NCBI GenBank assembly: GCA_037783415.1
Contig: JAZGTN010000035.1
Location: forward strand, 620,001 to 684,000
Source of the DNA: Leptasterias polaris
Taxonomy: Eukaryota; Echinodermata; Asteroidea; Forcipulatida; Asteriidae
DNA length: 64,000 nt
Direction: 5' to 3'
The notes under the pieces are model-generated. The model did no database searches, was not told the origin of the DNA, and saw only the letters and a program-made list of their open reading frames with translations. Both the position numbers and the translations under genes were made by a program. Position 1 is the first letter of the stretch. The number at the start of each line of letters is the position of its first letter. This document shows positions 22,911-34,600 of this stretch, in pieces.

Positions 22911-23699
22911 AATTTTGAAGATTAATAACAACGAGGAAGATTTACACCGCGTCGGAACACCCTGAGAGATACCAAAGATGCTTTGCAAAAAAAAATATAC
23001 AAATTGAAAGCAAGAATTGAAATTATTATTTACAAATTAATCAGCAACAACAACAGAAGTGCAATGGAAACTTATTACAAAAACAGAAGCAATCGTGGTC
23101 AATATTTAGATAAGCACACACACAAAAACTACACAAACATTCACACAAGAGGGAAGCTTCAAACATAACAGAAACATGTTTGCTCAATTAATATGCATCC
23201 CTGTGGAACATTATATTGTTCTTTCCTTTGTCCGTGTACATCTTCCAGTAGGCTTTGTACACAAAATTCCTTGGAATGTTTTCACTTTGGTGTTGGTTTT
23301 AAAAGGTTTTAAAAGTGTTAACGGTTCCACCGTGCAACCTGGAGCATTTAAAATGGTTTAATTTTTCAAATTTTTGAATAATTTGAACAAAAGAAAAAAA
23401 TACGCCTCCTTGTTGAGGCGAGACCAACAGAGAACAATTAGTCCCAACAGAGACTAAATAAATCGTAAACAAATAATTATAAAAACTATGCAAACAAAGC
23501 CTATCAAATCATAAATGTTATAATATAGGAAACAACTTTCAAATAAGGAGGGGGGAAGACTGGTGAGCAGGTGTGGCTTCAATTGGATGTGGTCAACACT
23601 TATTCTGACCTCACTCAATGTTAAAAGATAAAACCCATTCTGGAACCCTCTGACTCATTATAGTCTAACTTTTTGGGATAAAACCCAGTTCCGTCTAAC

Positions 23700-24060
23700 T
23701 TAAAGGCAAGGTACACCTTGGTATACCTTTGGTACTGCTCCAAACATTTATGAGCATAAAAACTTACTTAGTAAGAAGCACTGCAGCTGTTGATAATGTG
23801 TAACAATTTGAGAATGTGGTTTTAGAAAGGGGGATTCAAACACATTTCAATGTTGAGAAACGTTTCTCAGATTGTGTATTCCAATTGCGGATTATTCTTC
23901 CTGCGTGGACATGACCACGACAGTTTTTCGGCGATATCTCAAAAGCGCTACCCCTTTTTGAAATTAACTTTTCACAGCTTAGTTTAATTGTATACTACAT
24001 TTATTTAGGATTAGAACAATAGAACAGTTCCAAAAACCATACTTTGCGTTTGAGAACTTT
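23700..24060. mobile_element. TTAAAGG element, left-end copy
   Basis: It starts TTAAAGGCAAGGTACACC. The words 'GGCGATATCTCAAAAGCG' and 'AACTTTTCACAGCTTAGTTT' reappear, diverged, near the complete right end at 46661-46806 (ending CTTGGCCTTAA). No right end is found here. Confidence 0.5.
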
Positions 24061-24280
24061 TCAGACAGTCCTACATGTGCCAAGAGTTCTGACTTAGTAC
24101 TGTCTCTGAATGACTGCATAATATTAATATGTATGGGTACGTGTACATGTAGGATGGAACACTACAGTTCCATGCAATGATTCACTGCATGATATCATAT
24201 TACTACTTGCTGCAGTGCCTCAGTCATACCCAAATATCTGAATAATTATCCAACATCAATCGAAAGCAAGGCTTCCTGAA

Positions 24281-24541
24281 GTGTACCATGTAGATGCAGT
24301 CACAATATCATATCACATTGCAGGCTGGCATAGTTTATCTATCATTCAAATGTACAGTGGATGATATTATAGGAAAACTGACTGTGTACGCACTCTACGC
24401 ACTCACCACATGAAATCAAAAATGCAGGCTGGCATAGTTTATCTATCACTCAAAATATTCAATGGTTAGATAGTAGGAGGGTTGACTGTGTACTGTATAG
24501 ATCCATTCAACATGAGACGTCATATATATCAGGTTGGTAAG
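24281..24541 (-). repeat. two to three diverged copies of the 115-bp satellite, inverted
   Basis: GGCTGGCATAGTTTATCTAT occurs twice about 105 bases apart, each followed by the reverse complement of the 115-bp unit at 56306-57852 (ACAGTGGATG, AGGAGGGTTGACTGTGTAC). The copies are clearly older and more diverged than the array. Confidence 0.65.
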
Positions 24542-24728
24542 TGACACGCACTGTACATGTTGTTTAAATCCATCATTCAAAACCTTCAAAAGATCGTTTG
24601 GCATTGCAGTCGCAAGATAAGCAACTCGGGCTGAAATGTCACATCATTTGTGGATACTGATCACCATCGATAGTGGCATGACCAGGGAGGCTGAGGCGCC
24701 CACCCCCCACCCCACCCCACTGAGAACC

Positions 24729-24918
24729 TCTGCAGAAAGTTCCCTGAAAAATCAATCAATCTTTCCATGTTCTAATGAACAAATTCGATAATCTCCCTGA
24801 TTATTGAAACTCTTTCGCTATTACGTTGAATGTAATTCTAAATATCTCCCTAATTGTTGTACAACCCCCCCCCCCCCCCCCCCCCCCCATTGCAAGATGC
24901 AAATGTTGGCAGCTCTGC
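24729..24918. mobile_element. short element with AGCTGCCAAC ends (copy 2, left end lost)
   Basis: Contains CTGCAGAAAGTTCCCTGA and closes with AAATGTTGGCAGCTCTGC, as in the copies at 50053-50249 and 60961-61153. It is interrupted by a pure C run of more than 20 bases (24866-24888). Confidence 0.6.
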
Positions 24919-25268
24919 ATACGATTAAAATAACCATTCAATTTTAACAATCCACTATCCCATCATTCAAATTCACAGCAGCTTTTTTGCAGACATCTCT
25001 AGTTGTGTCTACTTTGCTAAATTCAATGGCAATTTTGCATGGCTGTAAACGCGGCCTTAAAAGTTTAATTGAGTATAATGCCGTATAAATTTGTAAGCTT
25101 TAAAATCAAACGGTTTCAACTGAAGAGTCAACAATTGCTTCAATACCAATGTATGCCATGAAAGTGAAAGTGAAAAAAGGCTGCTTTTGTGCTTATAGTG
25201 ACCGGGTGAACCTATATTAGCAACAATCCTTTCATCTCATCCTTTTTTATTTTTGTTTTGCCTCGTAG

Positions 25269-26288
25269 AATCGAAGACGTCTGCTCGTCTTCATCATCTG
25301 GTATTCATTCTTCATGCTAATGGGAATGGCCTACTACTCCCATGTCCACGTCAGGTGGAAGGACGATTCACATCTCTTGCGAGTCTACAACTCCATCTTC
25401 CTACCCACCCCGTCACCACTGCTAAGAAAACATTACTTAAAACTCCCTGTCGAGAATCTCACAGTGCCATTGTTCCTTCAAAACATGAACGACATCCAAT
25501 TACGGACAGCGCGGTTAAAACTGGAGGCCGGCCCGCCCGACGTGGTCGCCTTTCAGAGAACTAAATACGATCTCCTGGAGCTGCTGAACAGCAACCTCAG
25601 CCAGTTCCTTTTAAAAGAACCCTCCGTGCAGGTCCAAAATTTAAGCAACTCTCTACGTCGAGTTAAAAATGCTCTTTTAGGTTTTAATGATTCGAGGACT
25701 ACTCCCGGATACGGGGACATTGATAATTTACTCAATTCATCGCTACATGTAGGTAACTCATCCTCCATGGTCGACAAAGCGGTGCTGTCGCAGAGTGACC
25801 AATTTCGTAATAGTTCCTATTTGATAGCCGCCCTTGAGAAGAATATGCAGAAGATTCGGGAGGAGACGGAGATCAGTCTGAAGCGTCTGATCGAACTCAA
25901 CGAGATTATCAACGCTCCCAATGAAACATTCTCCAAGGATTTATCCATGCATGCTCTATCCAGTCAGTCGGAACTGGCCAGATTAAGGAATCTCAATGAA
26001 ATGTATGCATTGAATAGAAGCCGTCCCCTAAAGGCCTCCCCAGAGATGGCTACGTCCAGCCGGAACCAGAGTCCGGCTCCTCAAGAACTGCGAACCAGTA
26101 GGAACTTTGGCAGTTTGTCCAATGTTTTGAGCGGATCGTCAGTCTTGGGATACCCTAAGGGGGGTGGGGAGGTTGTGACACACAGTGCTACAAGAGCCGT
26201 AGCAGATAGGGTGAAACCGAAGGTTGTATACCGTCCACCAACACCTATGCCTGAAGTAGATGGTTACTACTTGCTAGAGACCAGAACT
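25269..26288 (+). CDS. ST6GALNAC-like sialyltransferase: anchor and stem exon
   Basis: The exon follows a polypyrimidine tract and CTCGTAG acceptor at 25268 and ends at a consensus donor (ACT|GTAAGT), phase 0 at both ends, 340 codons. It opens NRRRLLVFIIWYSFFMLMGM, a positively charged flank plus a signal anchor of about 20 residues, as in type II Golgi glycosyltransferases. The rest is a long lumenal stem (about 315 residues) with ten N-glycosylation sequons (NLT, NLS twice, NDS, NSS three times, NET, NRS, NQS) and a likely coiled coil around YLIAALEKNMQKIREETE. Near the end is a Pro-rich segment (RPPTPMPEVDGYY). No catalytic motif lies here. Stems this long occur in ST6GALNAC1, but the catalytic exons below look closer to ST6GALNAC3-6. 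Confidence 0.85.
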
Positions 26289-26845
26289 GTAAGTTTTGCA
26301 CTTGTTTCAGTCTTACCCTTATCACTAAAATCATGGTTATTCAAATGGAAACTCTTATGGTTACCCACATTAAACTGACTGCACAGATAGCAGGGAGGTT
26401 TTTAAAATAATGTTCATGATTTTGTGTCAACATTTTGCTGTTGAACGTAACAAATTTCAACATATATATATAAAGTCGCAAAAAATGAGTCAGGTAGCAA
26501 TATTTCTCACAACTTGCAGTCAATGCAAATTGAAGTTCCACAAAAATTTTCAAAACACAAGGTAAACTTGACATCCCATTTTAGGAGCCAAATGGTATTA
26601 TGAGCCAATGTTATGACAGATTAACAAGAATCCTGTTATGACATTTAGGGTTTACTGTGTAACCACATTCAAGTTTAAAACCAGTCTTCATTGCAAAGTT
26701 GCTTTCGAGTCTAAGAGTCAGTTGTGTTCCACAATGATATTTATTACAAATGTACTCCTATAAAGGAAAGCATCACCAAAATGTATTGCACTTGTAAGCC
26801 TTTACAAGAGTTATAGGAATAACTTCTCTCATTGCTTTGTCTCAG

Positions 26846-27270
26846 AAATTGCGTTTACGCTGCAAGTCCTGCGCCGTCGTGTCCAGCTCTGGTCAACTCC
26901 AGAACAAAACGGTCGGCGCTGAAATTGATAGCTACCCATGCGTCATACGCATGAACAGCGCCCCCATCAGCGGCTACGAGGACGACGTGGGGTCAAAGAC
27001 CACGGCGAGGGTCATGGGTCACGTCAACCTGTTGAAGCTGAACCAGAGCCAGTCTGACCAGCACCAGATCTTCGTCAACCAGTCGACGCGGGCAGAGCGG
27101 CTGATCATCCCGTGGCTCTTCAACACCAGGGTGGATAAGAAGAAAGACAAGCACTACTCCATCGCCAAAAACTTCTCCAAGACGTACACTGATACCCAGT
27201 TCTACATGTTGTCCTCTTCTAAGATGGCGTTTGCTGAGAATCTCTTCCAGACAGACACAGGCATATCTAG
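26846..27270 (+). CDS. ST6GALNAC-like sialyltransferase: sialylmotif L exon
   Basis: It starts after TTTGTCTCAG at 26845 and ends at AG|GTAAAG, leaving a split Arg codon. It encodes KLRLRCKSCAVVSSSGQL, then IDSYPCVIRMNSAP and GYEDDVGSKTTARVMGH. This is sialylmotif L, the CMP-sialic-acid binding segment of GT29 enzymes, with its Cys that pairs with motif S, the invariant Ser-Gly and the RMN-AP signature of the ST6GALNAC branch. Downstream is a Lys-rich variable region with four sequons in the exon (NKT, NQS twice, NFS). A strongly GC-rich third codon position compared with the flanks supports coding. Confidence 0.93.
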
Positions 27271-28522
27271 GTAAAGTTTCATATAAACCATGAACCACCC
27301 CCCCCCCCCCCCCCAACTCATCCAAATCCCATTTGGTTTGATTTTGTTGGACTCAGGACTGCACTTATAGCGAATATTTATAGTGCACCATGCCTGTCAT
27401 TAATGACACTCCTGGCACCGAATTATCAAATCTGGTGGAGATTGTTAAGAATAATGTTATGAGACGAGCCAACCATAATACACCACCTTGAAAGGAGTAC
27501 AAGGTGAGGTGGTGCATACATGTATTGCTGCCAGACCATGCCAGAAACACTGGGGCAAGCCCCTTCTTTTTATGATAAAATGCACTGGGTTCTTTTTACG
27601 TGCCTTGCACATCACCCGGGACCTGCGGCTTAACGTCTAATCTGAAGGATGAAGCAATCATGGTTAAGTTGCTTACGGACACAAGTGGACTGATCATGCT
27701 TTACACTGGATGAGGCATACCACCATAATCAAAGTCCAACAGTTGGGGTGTTGAGTTACCAGATGGTGTTGGTTTTTGTATAGAGTGAGGAAGGATCCTG
27801 GTTAATCACTCTAGGGAGATACAGTTATTTTCATAAACCATGAATCCACCATCTGTAAATTCTTAATCAGAGGAAGGGAAACAAAGTCATATTTCCTCTC
27901 TGGACTGGATTTCATAAAACACTTTCAGAATCATCTTAAGATGAGTTGTCAATAAGACCATAGGGACTTGGAGTTGTGGCGTCACGAGTGATTGAGATTG
28001 GATCACAACTAGAACATCCAATATCTTTGTTCGGGGGTGCCAGTCAGAAGCTATACAAACTGTTAACTGCCGGTGTAGCCAAGCATCACACCCAAGTTTA
28101 CAATACAACCTGGGAAGCGGCAGCCAGGGGATCACCTTAAAGGGAATGCAACTTAAAAGCATTTAATACAAAATTTGACAGTTCTTGTATGAGACCTGAT
28201 ATGAATAACCCATCAACAAGAATGAGAAATGTCAAACGTTTATCTGAAGTCAGACTTTTTCAAGTCTGTCTGGTACACACACAAAATGCTGTACTTTTCT
28301 CCAAAATAAATAAGTCTGGCTCTTTGATCTATTTCTCTAGCACAAAGGATGCTGTTCCCAACAGCTCCTTGGAATCTATAACTCCAGTGGTTACCAAAAG
28401 GTAGAAATGCTATCATTTCAATGTACCTCCTAAGATCTGGATCCCAGTTTCAGACTTTGTGTCGTGTCGGCAGTGACTCCCACCTCTGTATTAATCATTG
28501 ACTGTGTTTTGACATTTTGCAG
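27271..28522 (+). other. sialyltransferase intron 3 with repeat fragments
   Basis: Contains a C run (27297-27314), an R2 fragment (27901-28000: GGATTTCATAAAACAC, CATCTTAAGATGAGTTGTCA) and part of the tRNA-like repeat family (28001-28120: GTGCCAGTCAGAAGC, CATCACACCCAAGTTTA). The remaining sequence is unremarkable. Confidence 0.55.
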
Positions 28523-28630
28523 GAAGGATGCCAAGACTTGGCTGTCCACGGGTTGGATGACCCTCTTGTATGCTCTGGATACTTGCGATAGAACAGACGT
28601 CTTCGGCCTCATTTATGAAAGATTTTGCGA
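28523..28630 (+). CDS. ST6GALNAC-like sialyltransferase: sialylmotif S exon
   Basis: Acceptor CATTTTGCAG at 28522; donor GA|GTGAGT at 28631; both boundaries have the phases needed by their neighbours (split Arg, split Glu). It encodes KTWLSTGWMTLLYALDTCDR followed by TDVFGLIYERFC, the sialylmotif S pattern (STGW...AL..CD...V.G) that contacts both donor and acceptor. The Cys in TCDR fits the conserved disulfide partner of the motif L Cys. Confidence 0.93.
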
Positions 28631-28868
28631 GTGAGTCCGTTTCTTTTTTATTTATTTGTTTAATCCATATTTTTTGAGTTGTAACTGGACACTACATAAT
28701 ATTAATTAACAAACGGGAAGAGCGAGACAGATAGCTGAAATCCGGCAAAATTCTGAAGGAAAAGTGTTAGCAACATAACTCTCATGGCAGCAGCTCTTTT
28801 GGCATGTTTGGGAATGTCTTCATTGTGTTTTGTAGTTTCTGGATGACCAAAAGGGTGATTCCATTTTT

Positions 28869-29192
28869 TTAAAGGCCCTATACACTATTGGTAAGATCGA
28901 AAAACACAAATGTTCACAGATTCACACATAACTTACATGATTTAAAGTAAGTAATGGTAGAAAGGGTTCCTTAAAATATTTCTGCCTAAAATGCTATCGT
29001 TTCTGAGAAATGAGTAAAACAATAGTTTTTATCGCGCGCGATAATAAACTCGATGTTTGAAAAACAGAAAACACATAAGGTCTCTTTTCACTATTTTCTC
29101 GTGACCTTGATGACCAATTGAGCTCAAATTTTCACAGGTTTGTTATTTCATGTATGTGGTTGATTAAACAAAACATGAACACTGTCTGTGAA
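28869..29192. mobile_element. TTAAAGG MITE, truncated copy inside sialyltransferase intron 4
   Basis: It matches 19381-19700 almost base for base, including ATCGCGCGCGAT, but stops at ACTGTCTGTGA without the right terminus. It lies 128 bases upstream of the last exon. The near-identity says the insertion is recent. Confidence 0.75.
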
Positions 29193-29319
29193 AAATTCAG
29201 AACAAAATGTTCAGTAGATTTCTTTTCCCCCTGATTTGGAGGAGTGAAATTTGATTGTTTTTTTTATGTGGGTGTAGGGAAATTTGTGCTAATCACATCT
29301 TGTTTCCAATCACTTTTAG

Positions 29320-29809
29320 GGAACATCCGAACAACACAACGCCGTATCATTACTACGAGTCAGACGGCAAGAAAGAGTGCGAGTACTACATGCAGAGCGA
29401 GACCCATCTCACCTCTGGCCACGTCTTCGTCACGGAGAAGGCCGTCTTCGCCCGCTGGGCCCAGAAGTTCAACCTCAACTTTCGCTACCCGAGCTGGAAC
29501 ATGACGAGGTCCAACATCTCGGCCCCTCTGGACACCCCGTTCATGAAGGTCTACAAGGAGGCGCAGCACAACAAGACGCTACAGGGTAACAGCGGTAACA
29601 AAGCTGCGAGACGTCATCACTCGACGAATGGGAGGAGCAAGAAGGGCCCAGCGTTGATCGGCCCCAAGACCAAGGAGGATTCTGAGAAGGAGAAGTACCA
29701 ACGCTTCACCCACGCGGTCATGTTCATCGTAGCCATCTTCCTTAGTCTCGTCGTATTTCTTCTCCTCTTCTTATTGGCAAGTTTGTTTGTCTTTTGCTTT
29801 TATCTATGA
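29320..29809 (+). CDS. ST6GALNAC-like sialyltransferase: last catalytic exon with C-terminal membrane segment
   Basis: Acceptor CACTTTTAG at 29319; the split Glu codon is completed. Motif III appears as PYHYYES and motif VS as HVFVTE (H-x4-E, the catalytic His and Glu), followed by KAVFARWAQKFNLNFRYPSW, where family members normally stop. Here about 102 residues continue: three more sequons, a basic linker (KAARRHHSTNGRSKKG), an acidic/basic stretch and a strongly hydrophobic segment of about 30 residues (HAVMFIVAIFLSLVVFLLLF and on) before TGA at 29807. Third-position GC stays high up to about 29775, then falls, and TTATTG|GCAAGT there could be a GC-AG donor, so the last dozen residues are uncertain. 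Conceptual total about 691 residues. Confidence 0.85.
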
Positions 29810-31170
29810 TAGTCAAAGAGAATTTCAAGAAGAGGCTTTTTAAAACACTGATAAATTATATGGCCTGTATTCCATTGGTTCAGTTTTTTTACTATTTTTT
29901 TTTGTTATTAACCTCCTTGGCCCAAAGGATGCTCAGATGGTTCATGGGGCGTTTGGTTTTGTAGCAGCTGCTATTGTGCTTCTAAACAAGCTCCCTCATA
30001 ATGTCATTTAGCAGCTTGAGTTTTTTACCCAAACCGTCCCAGGCATTTTAAAAAATTGAATCTGCCCCAATTTCGGCTGTGTAGAAACTCTCCAGCAATA
30101 CTTGTGTATTCTGCCATTGCTTACCAAGACACTGGTTTCTGTGGCTATGCCAGTTCTACACTGTCGAATTAATACGCTGGTTTTTGTTTTTGTTTGTTCT
30201 CACTTCAGTTGAGAAGGAGCAGATTTCATCCATCATGCCAAGCATATTGCTAAATAATAAAAAATAAAAAAAAACATGATCACAAATTGAGGCAAAAAAT
30301 GTAGCTTGGTTTTTAATAATCACATGCTGTTTAGCATAAAGAGACTAGGAGGTGGGGGGGGGGGGGGGGTGTTATGTTCAGCATCCACACTTCAGTCAAT
30401 TCTTTCTGGACATGTTAGACTAGTATTATACTTTTTTTAAGTACAGGAAATGTTGAAGTAGTGTTATCATATTTATATAGCCTGGGTTTTTTAAAATTTG
30501 CATTAAGACCTGAAGGGATTTTTTTATTTATTTTTTTTTTAAAGATGGCTGCATTGAAGCTGATGGAATCTTCTCTCTTGCCATGTAATTTAGGAGTTGA
30601 AAGATTATTTATTGTATGATATAATGTATGTCATGTGAGGAGCATATGTTACTGTATTAATGTACCAATATTGCACATAGATTCTTAGTGCTGAAATGTC
30701 CATTTGAACTATTCACAGCATGTGTCTCTATTTTCGAAGGCCACACGTGCACGATTCCTTAAACTTAATCTCCCAGTTTTTTTCTTTTTCTTTTTTTCCC
30801 CACTCTCTTGTCATCTTTCCCCACTGCCCTCTAAACATGAGGAGGTAGAGGGAGGATAGAGAAGACATAAATTGATTGGCTGAGACGAGAATCGCTAAAA
30901 CATGCATGAACGATCTTTTGTTTCGATCTGTCCTGCACAAATTTGTTGTTGTTGAAATATATCACGAATGGGGAAAGATTGGAAACAAATTATTAAGGAA
31001 TTGTAAACAAAAAATATTGTCTGCTCAGTTAATCCTCCAAGGTCTTGCCAAAAGGAAAAACAAATCATTTGCTATGCACTTGTAGTTGGAGATAGTCATT
31101 TTGTACATGTAGTTGATGATACATAGTAAGCTTCACCCATTACATAGATTTGGCACAATATCTTCAAGAC
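29810..31170 (+). other. 3' flank of the sialyltransferase gene
   Basis: Probably the 3' UTR and beyond. An AATAAA hexamer at 30256-30261 inside an A-rich stretch is the first plausible poly(A) signal, about 450 bases after the stop. A G run lies near 30355-30371. No further gene is seen. Confidence 0.35.
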
Positions 31171-31622
31171 GGGCTCCAAGGTCAAAGTTCAGTTTTGTGG
31201 TGCACTCATTTTCCAATAGATAGAGTCCTTATGAAAGTGGGGGGAAAATTACAAGTCTCTAACCTCACGCTAAAATGGTGAAAAGGGTCAATTTATTAGA
31301 TACTCTTTTATGGTGAAACTGGAAACGTGGCTTCAAAATAAATGGGTCTGTACATTTCAAAGAGAAATTTTTGCGCCAGTTTAAAAGGTCAAATTCAATG
31401 GCGTTTTGATTGAAGAACGTCAAAACTCGGCAAAAATGTATGGACCTACATATTAGGTTTGAAATGTGACATTTAAAATAAAAAAAATGACAAAAGTTGC
31501 AATTAAAGGGGACTCGCTGGCATTTTACACCAGGTTAGAGAGGTTAGAGACTTTTTCCCCCATTTTTTCCCCCATTTTCATAAGGACTCTGTCTATTGGA
31601 AAGTAAGTGGACCTTGGAGACT
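31171..31622. mobile_element. long-inverted-repeat element (copy 2)
   Basis: It opens GGGCTCCAAGGTC and closes GGACCTTGGAGAC. Near each end the word CCAATAGATAGAGTCCTTAT appears, inverted at the right end (ATAAGGACTCTGTCTATTGG), so the terminal inverted repeats are long and imperfect. Length 452 bp, non-coding. Same family as 16834-17470. Confidence 0.7.
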
Positions 31623-34600
31623 CTTTTTAAAACAGTTGACTATCAAAACGAAAAGTGTTTATTCTCAATCATGTAGATTTTTGTTGCTTTTGTTTTTGTC
31701 TACCCGTCCCGTCATAAACTTCCAAGCTCCTCGGTCCATGTGAGCTTTGAACATGTGCTAAATTTTAATCAACTAACAAAGCCAACGTAGAGAGTTTTTA
31801 TGAACAATTTTTTTTATTAAGATTTCACAAATTGATTCTGGGCTACGTTATGCTTGCTCCATCTAATTAGTCTAATTAGAATATATTAGTCTAATTAGAA
31901 TATGCATGATTTACAAATTAGCATTTAAAGCATTTTTCTGGCATGAATTCTCAGCAGGAAGTGGCCACATCTACAAATTTTATCAATTTTACAGGGTTCT
32001 GCCCAGGATTTGTTTAGTGCCGGAAATTTTGTTTTTCCTAGTACAGTCAAGTAAATTTCCTTTCGATCGTGCACGGAGTGGTTACACACGTGCGCCCTGC
32101 AGCTAGCTGTGCCTTGAATGTAGGCCCTCAGTGCGCGCACGCCTTTACCGCCATGGGAAAACAATTTACAGCATCTTTAGCATGGTGCTTACTCTGCAGT
32201 TCATTTCCGTTGTATTAAACGCTATAGAATAGGATTCGCAACATGATGAAACTGGTATCATGTTATTCCAAGCGTAAAGCTATAATCAGCGTGACTGGAA
32301 ACCATTGCAAAATCAATGCGGGTTTCGTGCGTTGGATATATACATCGTACAGGCGGGAGGAATGCTCGATCCTGGATCATTAAAATAGACTCAAACCAAA
32401 GAAGTAGGCTACTCGAAACTTTGGATAAAACTGTTTACTGGTAAATAATTTGTTTTACACGTTGTTCAAAATATTTTGAAGGAAATGGGCAAATGGGAAA
32501 ATGTGTGGTGATCGGAAAAAGAAAAAATTCTGCGAGTGCCGGTCGGGGAATCATGAGTGCCGGTCGGGTTTTCCGGCACCGACTACCGTGGGCAGAACCT
32601 TGATTTTAAGTTTGTTTTTATTTTTAAGGACTGAAAAGAAAACGGTTTTATTTGCTGTATCCCAGTGTTTTCAACAATCGCATTATTTTTCCCTCATGTA
32701 GGTTTCTGTCTTGACCATCTGATGAAACAAGAGGTGCCTTATCCATATTCCAGGGCCAACTGCTTACAGTTGGTCCTTTGGACATGGACATGGACCTACT
32801 GTAGAGGCCCCACAGTTAACTTCAGCAGCCGTTCTGCCCATTTAAAAAAGAACCCCCTAAGCTTGCTGACAATTTGGTGGGTAAGACAACAAAACAAGTT
32901 GGAATGGTGCATTTGATAGGCATAAGGTGGTATCTGGTTTTGTTTCACCACCTTGCTTGCTTTTGTTCTCCTTACTTCTACCCTCCCCCTCTGGAAAGTG
33001 GTATCACCCTAACAGTTTCATTTCCATGTTTTCCTGTAACACAAGTTGGGCCAGGGTGGAGGAAACAAACACCACCCTGGTCTGATCTAAAACTATCATG
33101 GTTCATATCATCTGCCCTCGCCATTTCACTTTGCAACTAACTCCTACATTTTCAACAGGTCATCATACATATTGATTGTATCTCTTTTTCTCTTTGGTTG
33201 AACTTTGACTGGTGGGGGGGGGGGAGGGTGGGCAATGCTGCATGTATTTGCAAATGATACTACACAAATGACTGCTGCTGGAGGTCAACTGGGGTCATCC
33301 ATTTTGTCTTTCCCAAGCATGATGTGTTTGTTTGTTTGATCGGTTTTTGCTCTCAGACTAAATTAAACTACCCGATTTTTCTGGCGGGGAAAACAAAAAG
33401 TTCAAAAGCACTACACAGTTCCTTTAAAGCTCCAGCATATTATTATACTTTCAAAATATTGTTTTGTTTTACTAGACTAACCTTTTGATTTGTTGTTAAA
33501 AAAAACAATGGTAAACTCAGCATTTACAGTGAGGCGCTTCATGTATTGTTGTGACTTGCTCTACCACCAACAGCAGCTCAACAAGTCGCAAACAGTCATT
33601 ACTTCCATTTTCAAATCAGTATTTACACAAGATTGTTCAGTACAGAAGTTTGATTTGATGAAAAAAACTAATATATACCTCTGCGTTTTGTTAGAGCAAG
33701 TCACATTTACACAGGGGAAGATTGCCATTTCCTTGTTGTATTTTCCTTCTTTTCTTTTTTGTTTCATTTTGTTTGCCAAGCACTTAAAAAATGATGAGCT
33801 AAACCGATTTATGTACAAGCGTGCAGAACCAAAACCGAAACCTGCAATTGAATTTTTTTTTGTTACCTGTAGCTCACAAAGGAAGCGGCTACTTTTCTGA
33901 CAGCGGTCATATTCATCTGGTTTCATGTTGTTTTTTTTGAAGGCAACAAATGTCTCTGAATTATTTTTAGTATCCGCACAAATCGTCTTTACCACAAAGC
34001 TTCTGAAACCATGTTCTTACTTTGATTGATTAATTCTTTTATCTTTATCCTCCGATTATGTTTAGAGTTTTATTTTTCAGTGCTTGGAAATTTGTTGACA
34101 GTCATACTAACGAGCATTTTGAAAACTGTTCTTCCCATTTAAAAAACAAACAGTATCATGTATAAATTAACTTTGTAAAAAATATTTGATTATGTTGAAT
34201 TCCTGCCACAGGGGTCGGTAAAGAATGACTCATGCTTCCAAATGAGAGACTTGTTGTTGTGGGAAGGGGGTTCAGTTTAAATCCATATGTCAGTATTAAG
34301 TCACAAGTAAATGTCTGCAACCCTTTTTTCAGGATTACTAGCACTGTTAATCCTTCCACTTCTAGAGTTAACTTAACCCTGTGGGTTTTTTTCTTTTGTT
34401 ATTTGTTTCATTTTTATTTGTTTTCTTGTTATGGTTTAAGATGACTGAAATTAGATTTGTATAATATGTACGTACTTGTAGCTGGCCCAGTATATATAGT
34501 TCACCAAAGATTAACAACTTAAACCTGTACATTAATTATTTATTTTACAATTTTTAAAGCGACAATTAGCTTTGTAGAAATGACTAATTTCTGTTGTGTA

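Larger units (their letters stand above)
13005..25268 (+). other. long first intron of the sialyltransferase gene
   Basis: If the start exon is right, this 12.3-kb intron holds a C run (13267-13288), an hAT-like element, two R1 elements, a long inverted-repeat element, a TTAA element, a tRNA-like repeat, the 22-bp satellite, diverged 115-bp satellite units and another C run (24866-24888). The segments 17471-19380, 20769-22844 and 22911-23699 show nothing I recognise. The 146-codon frame at 20816-21256 and the GC-richer patch at 18556-18780 are not convincing exons. Confidence 0.45.

Noticed and set aside
33490..33995. Overlapping open frames of 136 and 144 codons on opposite strands
   Set aside because: AT-rich, mutually antisense, with no domain or splice context; at most one could be real and neither looks coding.
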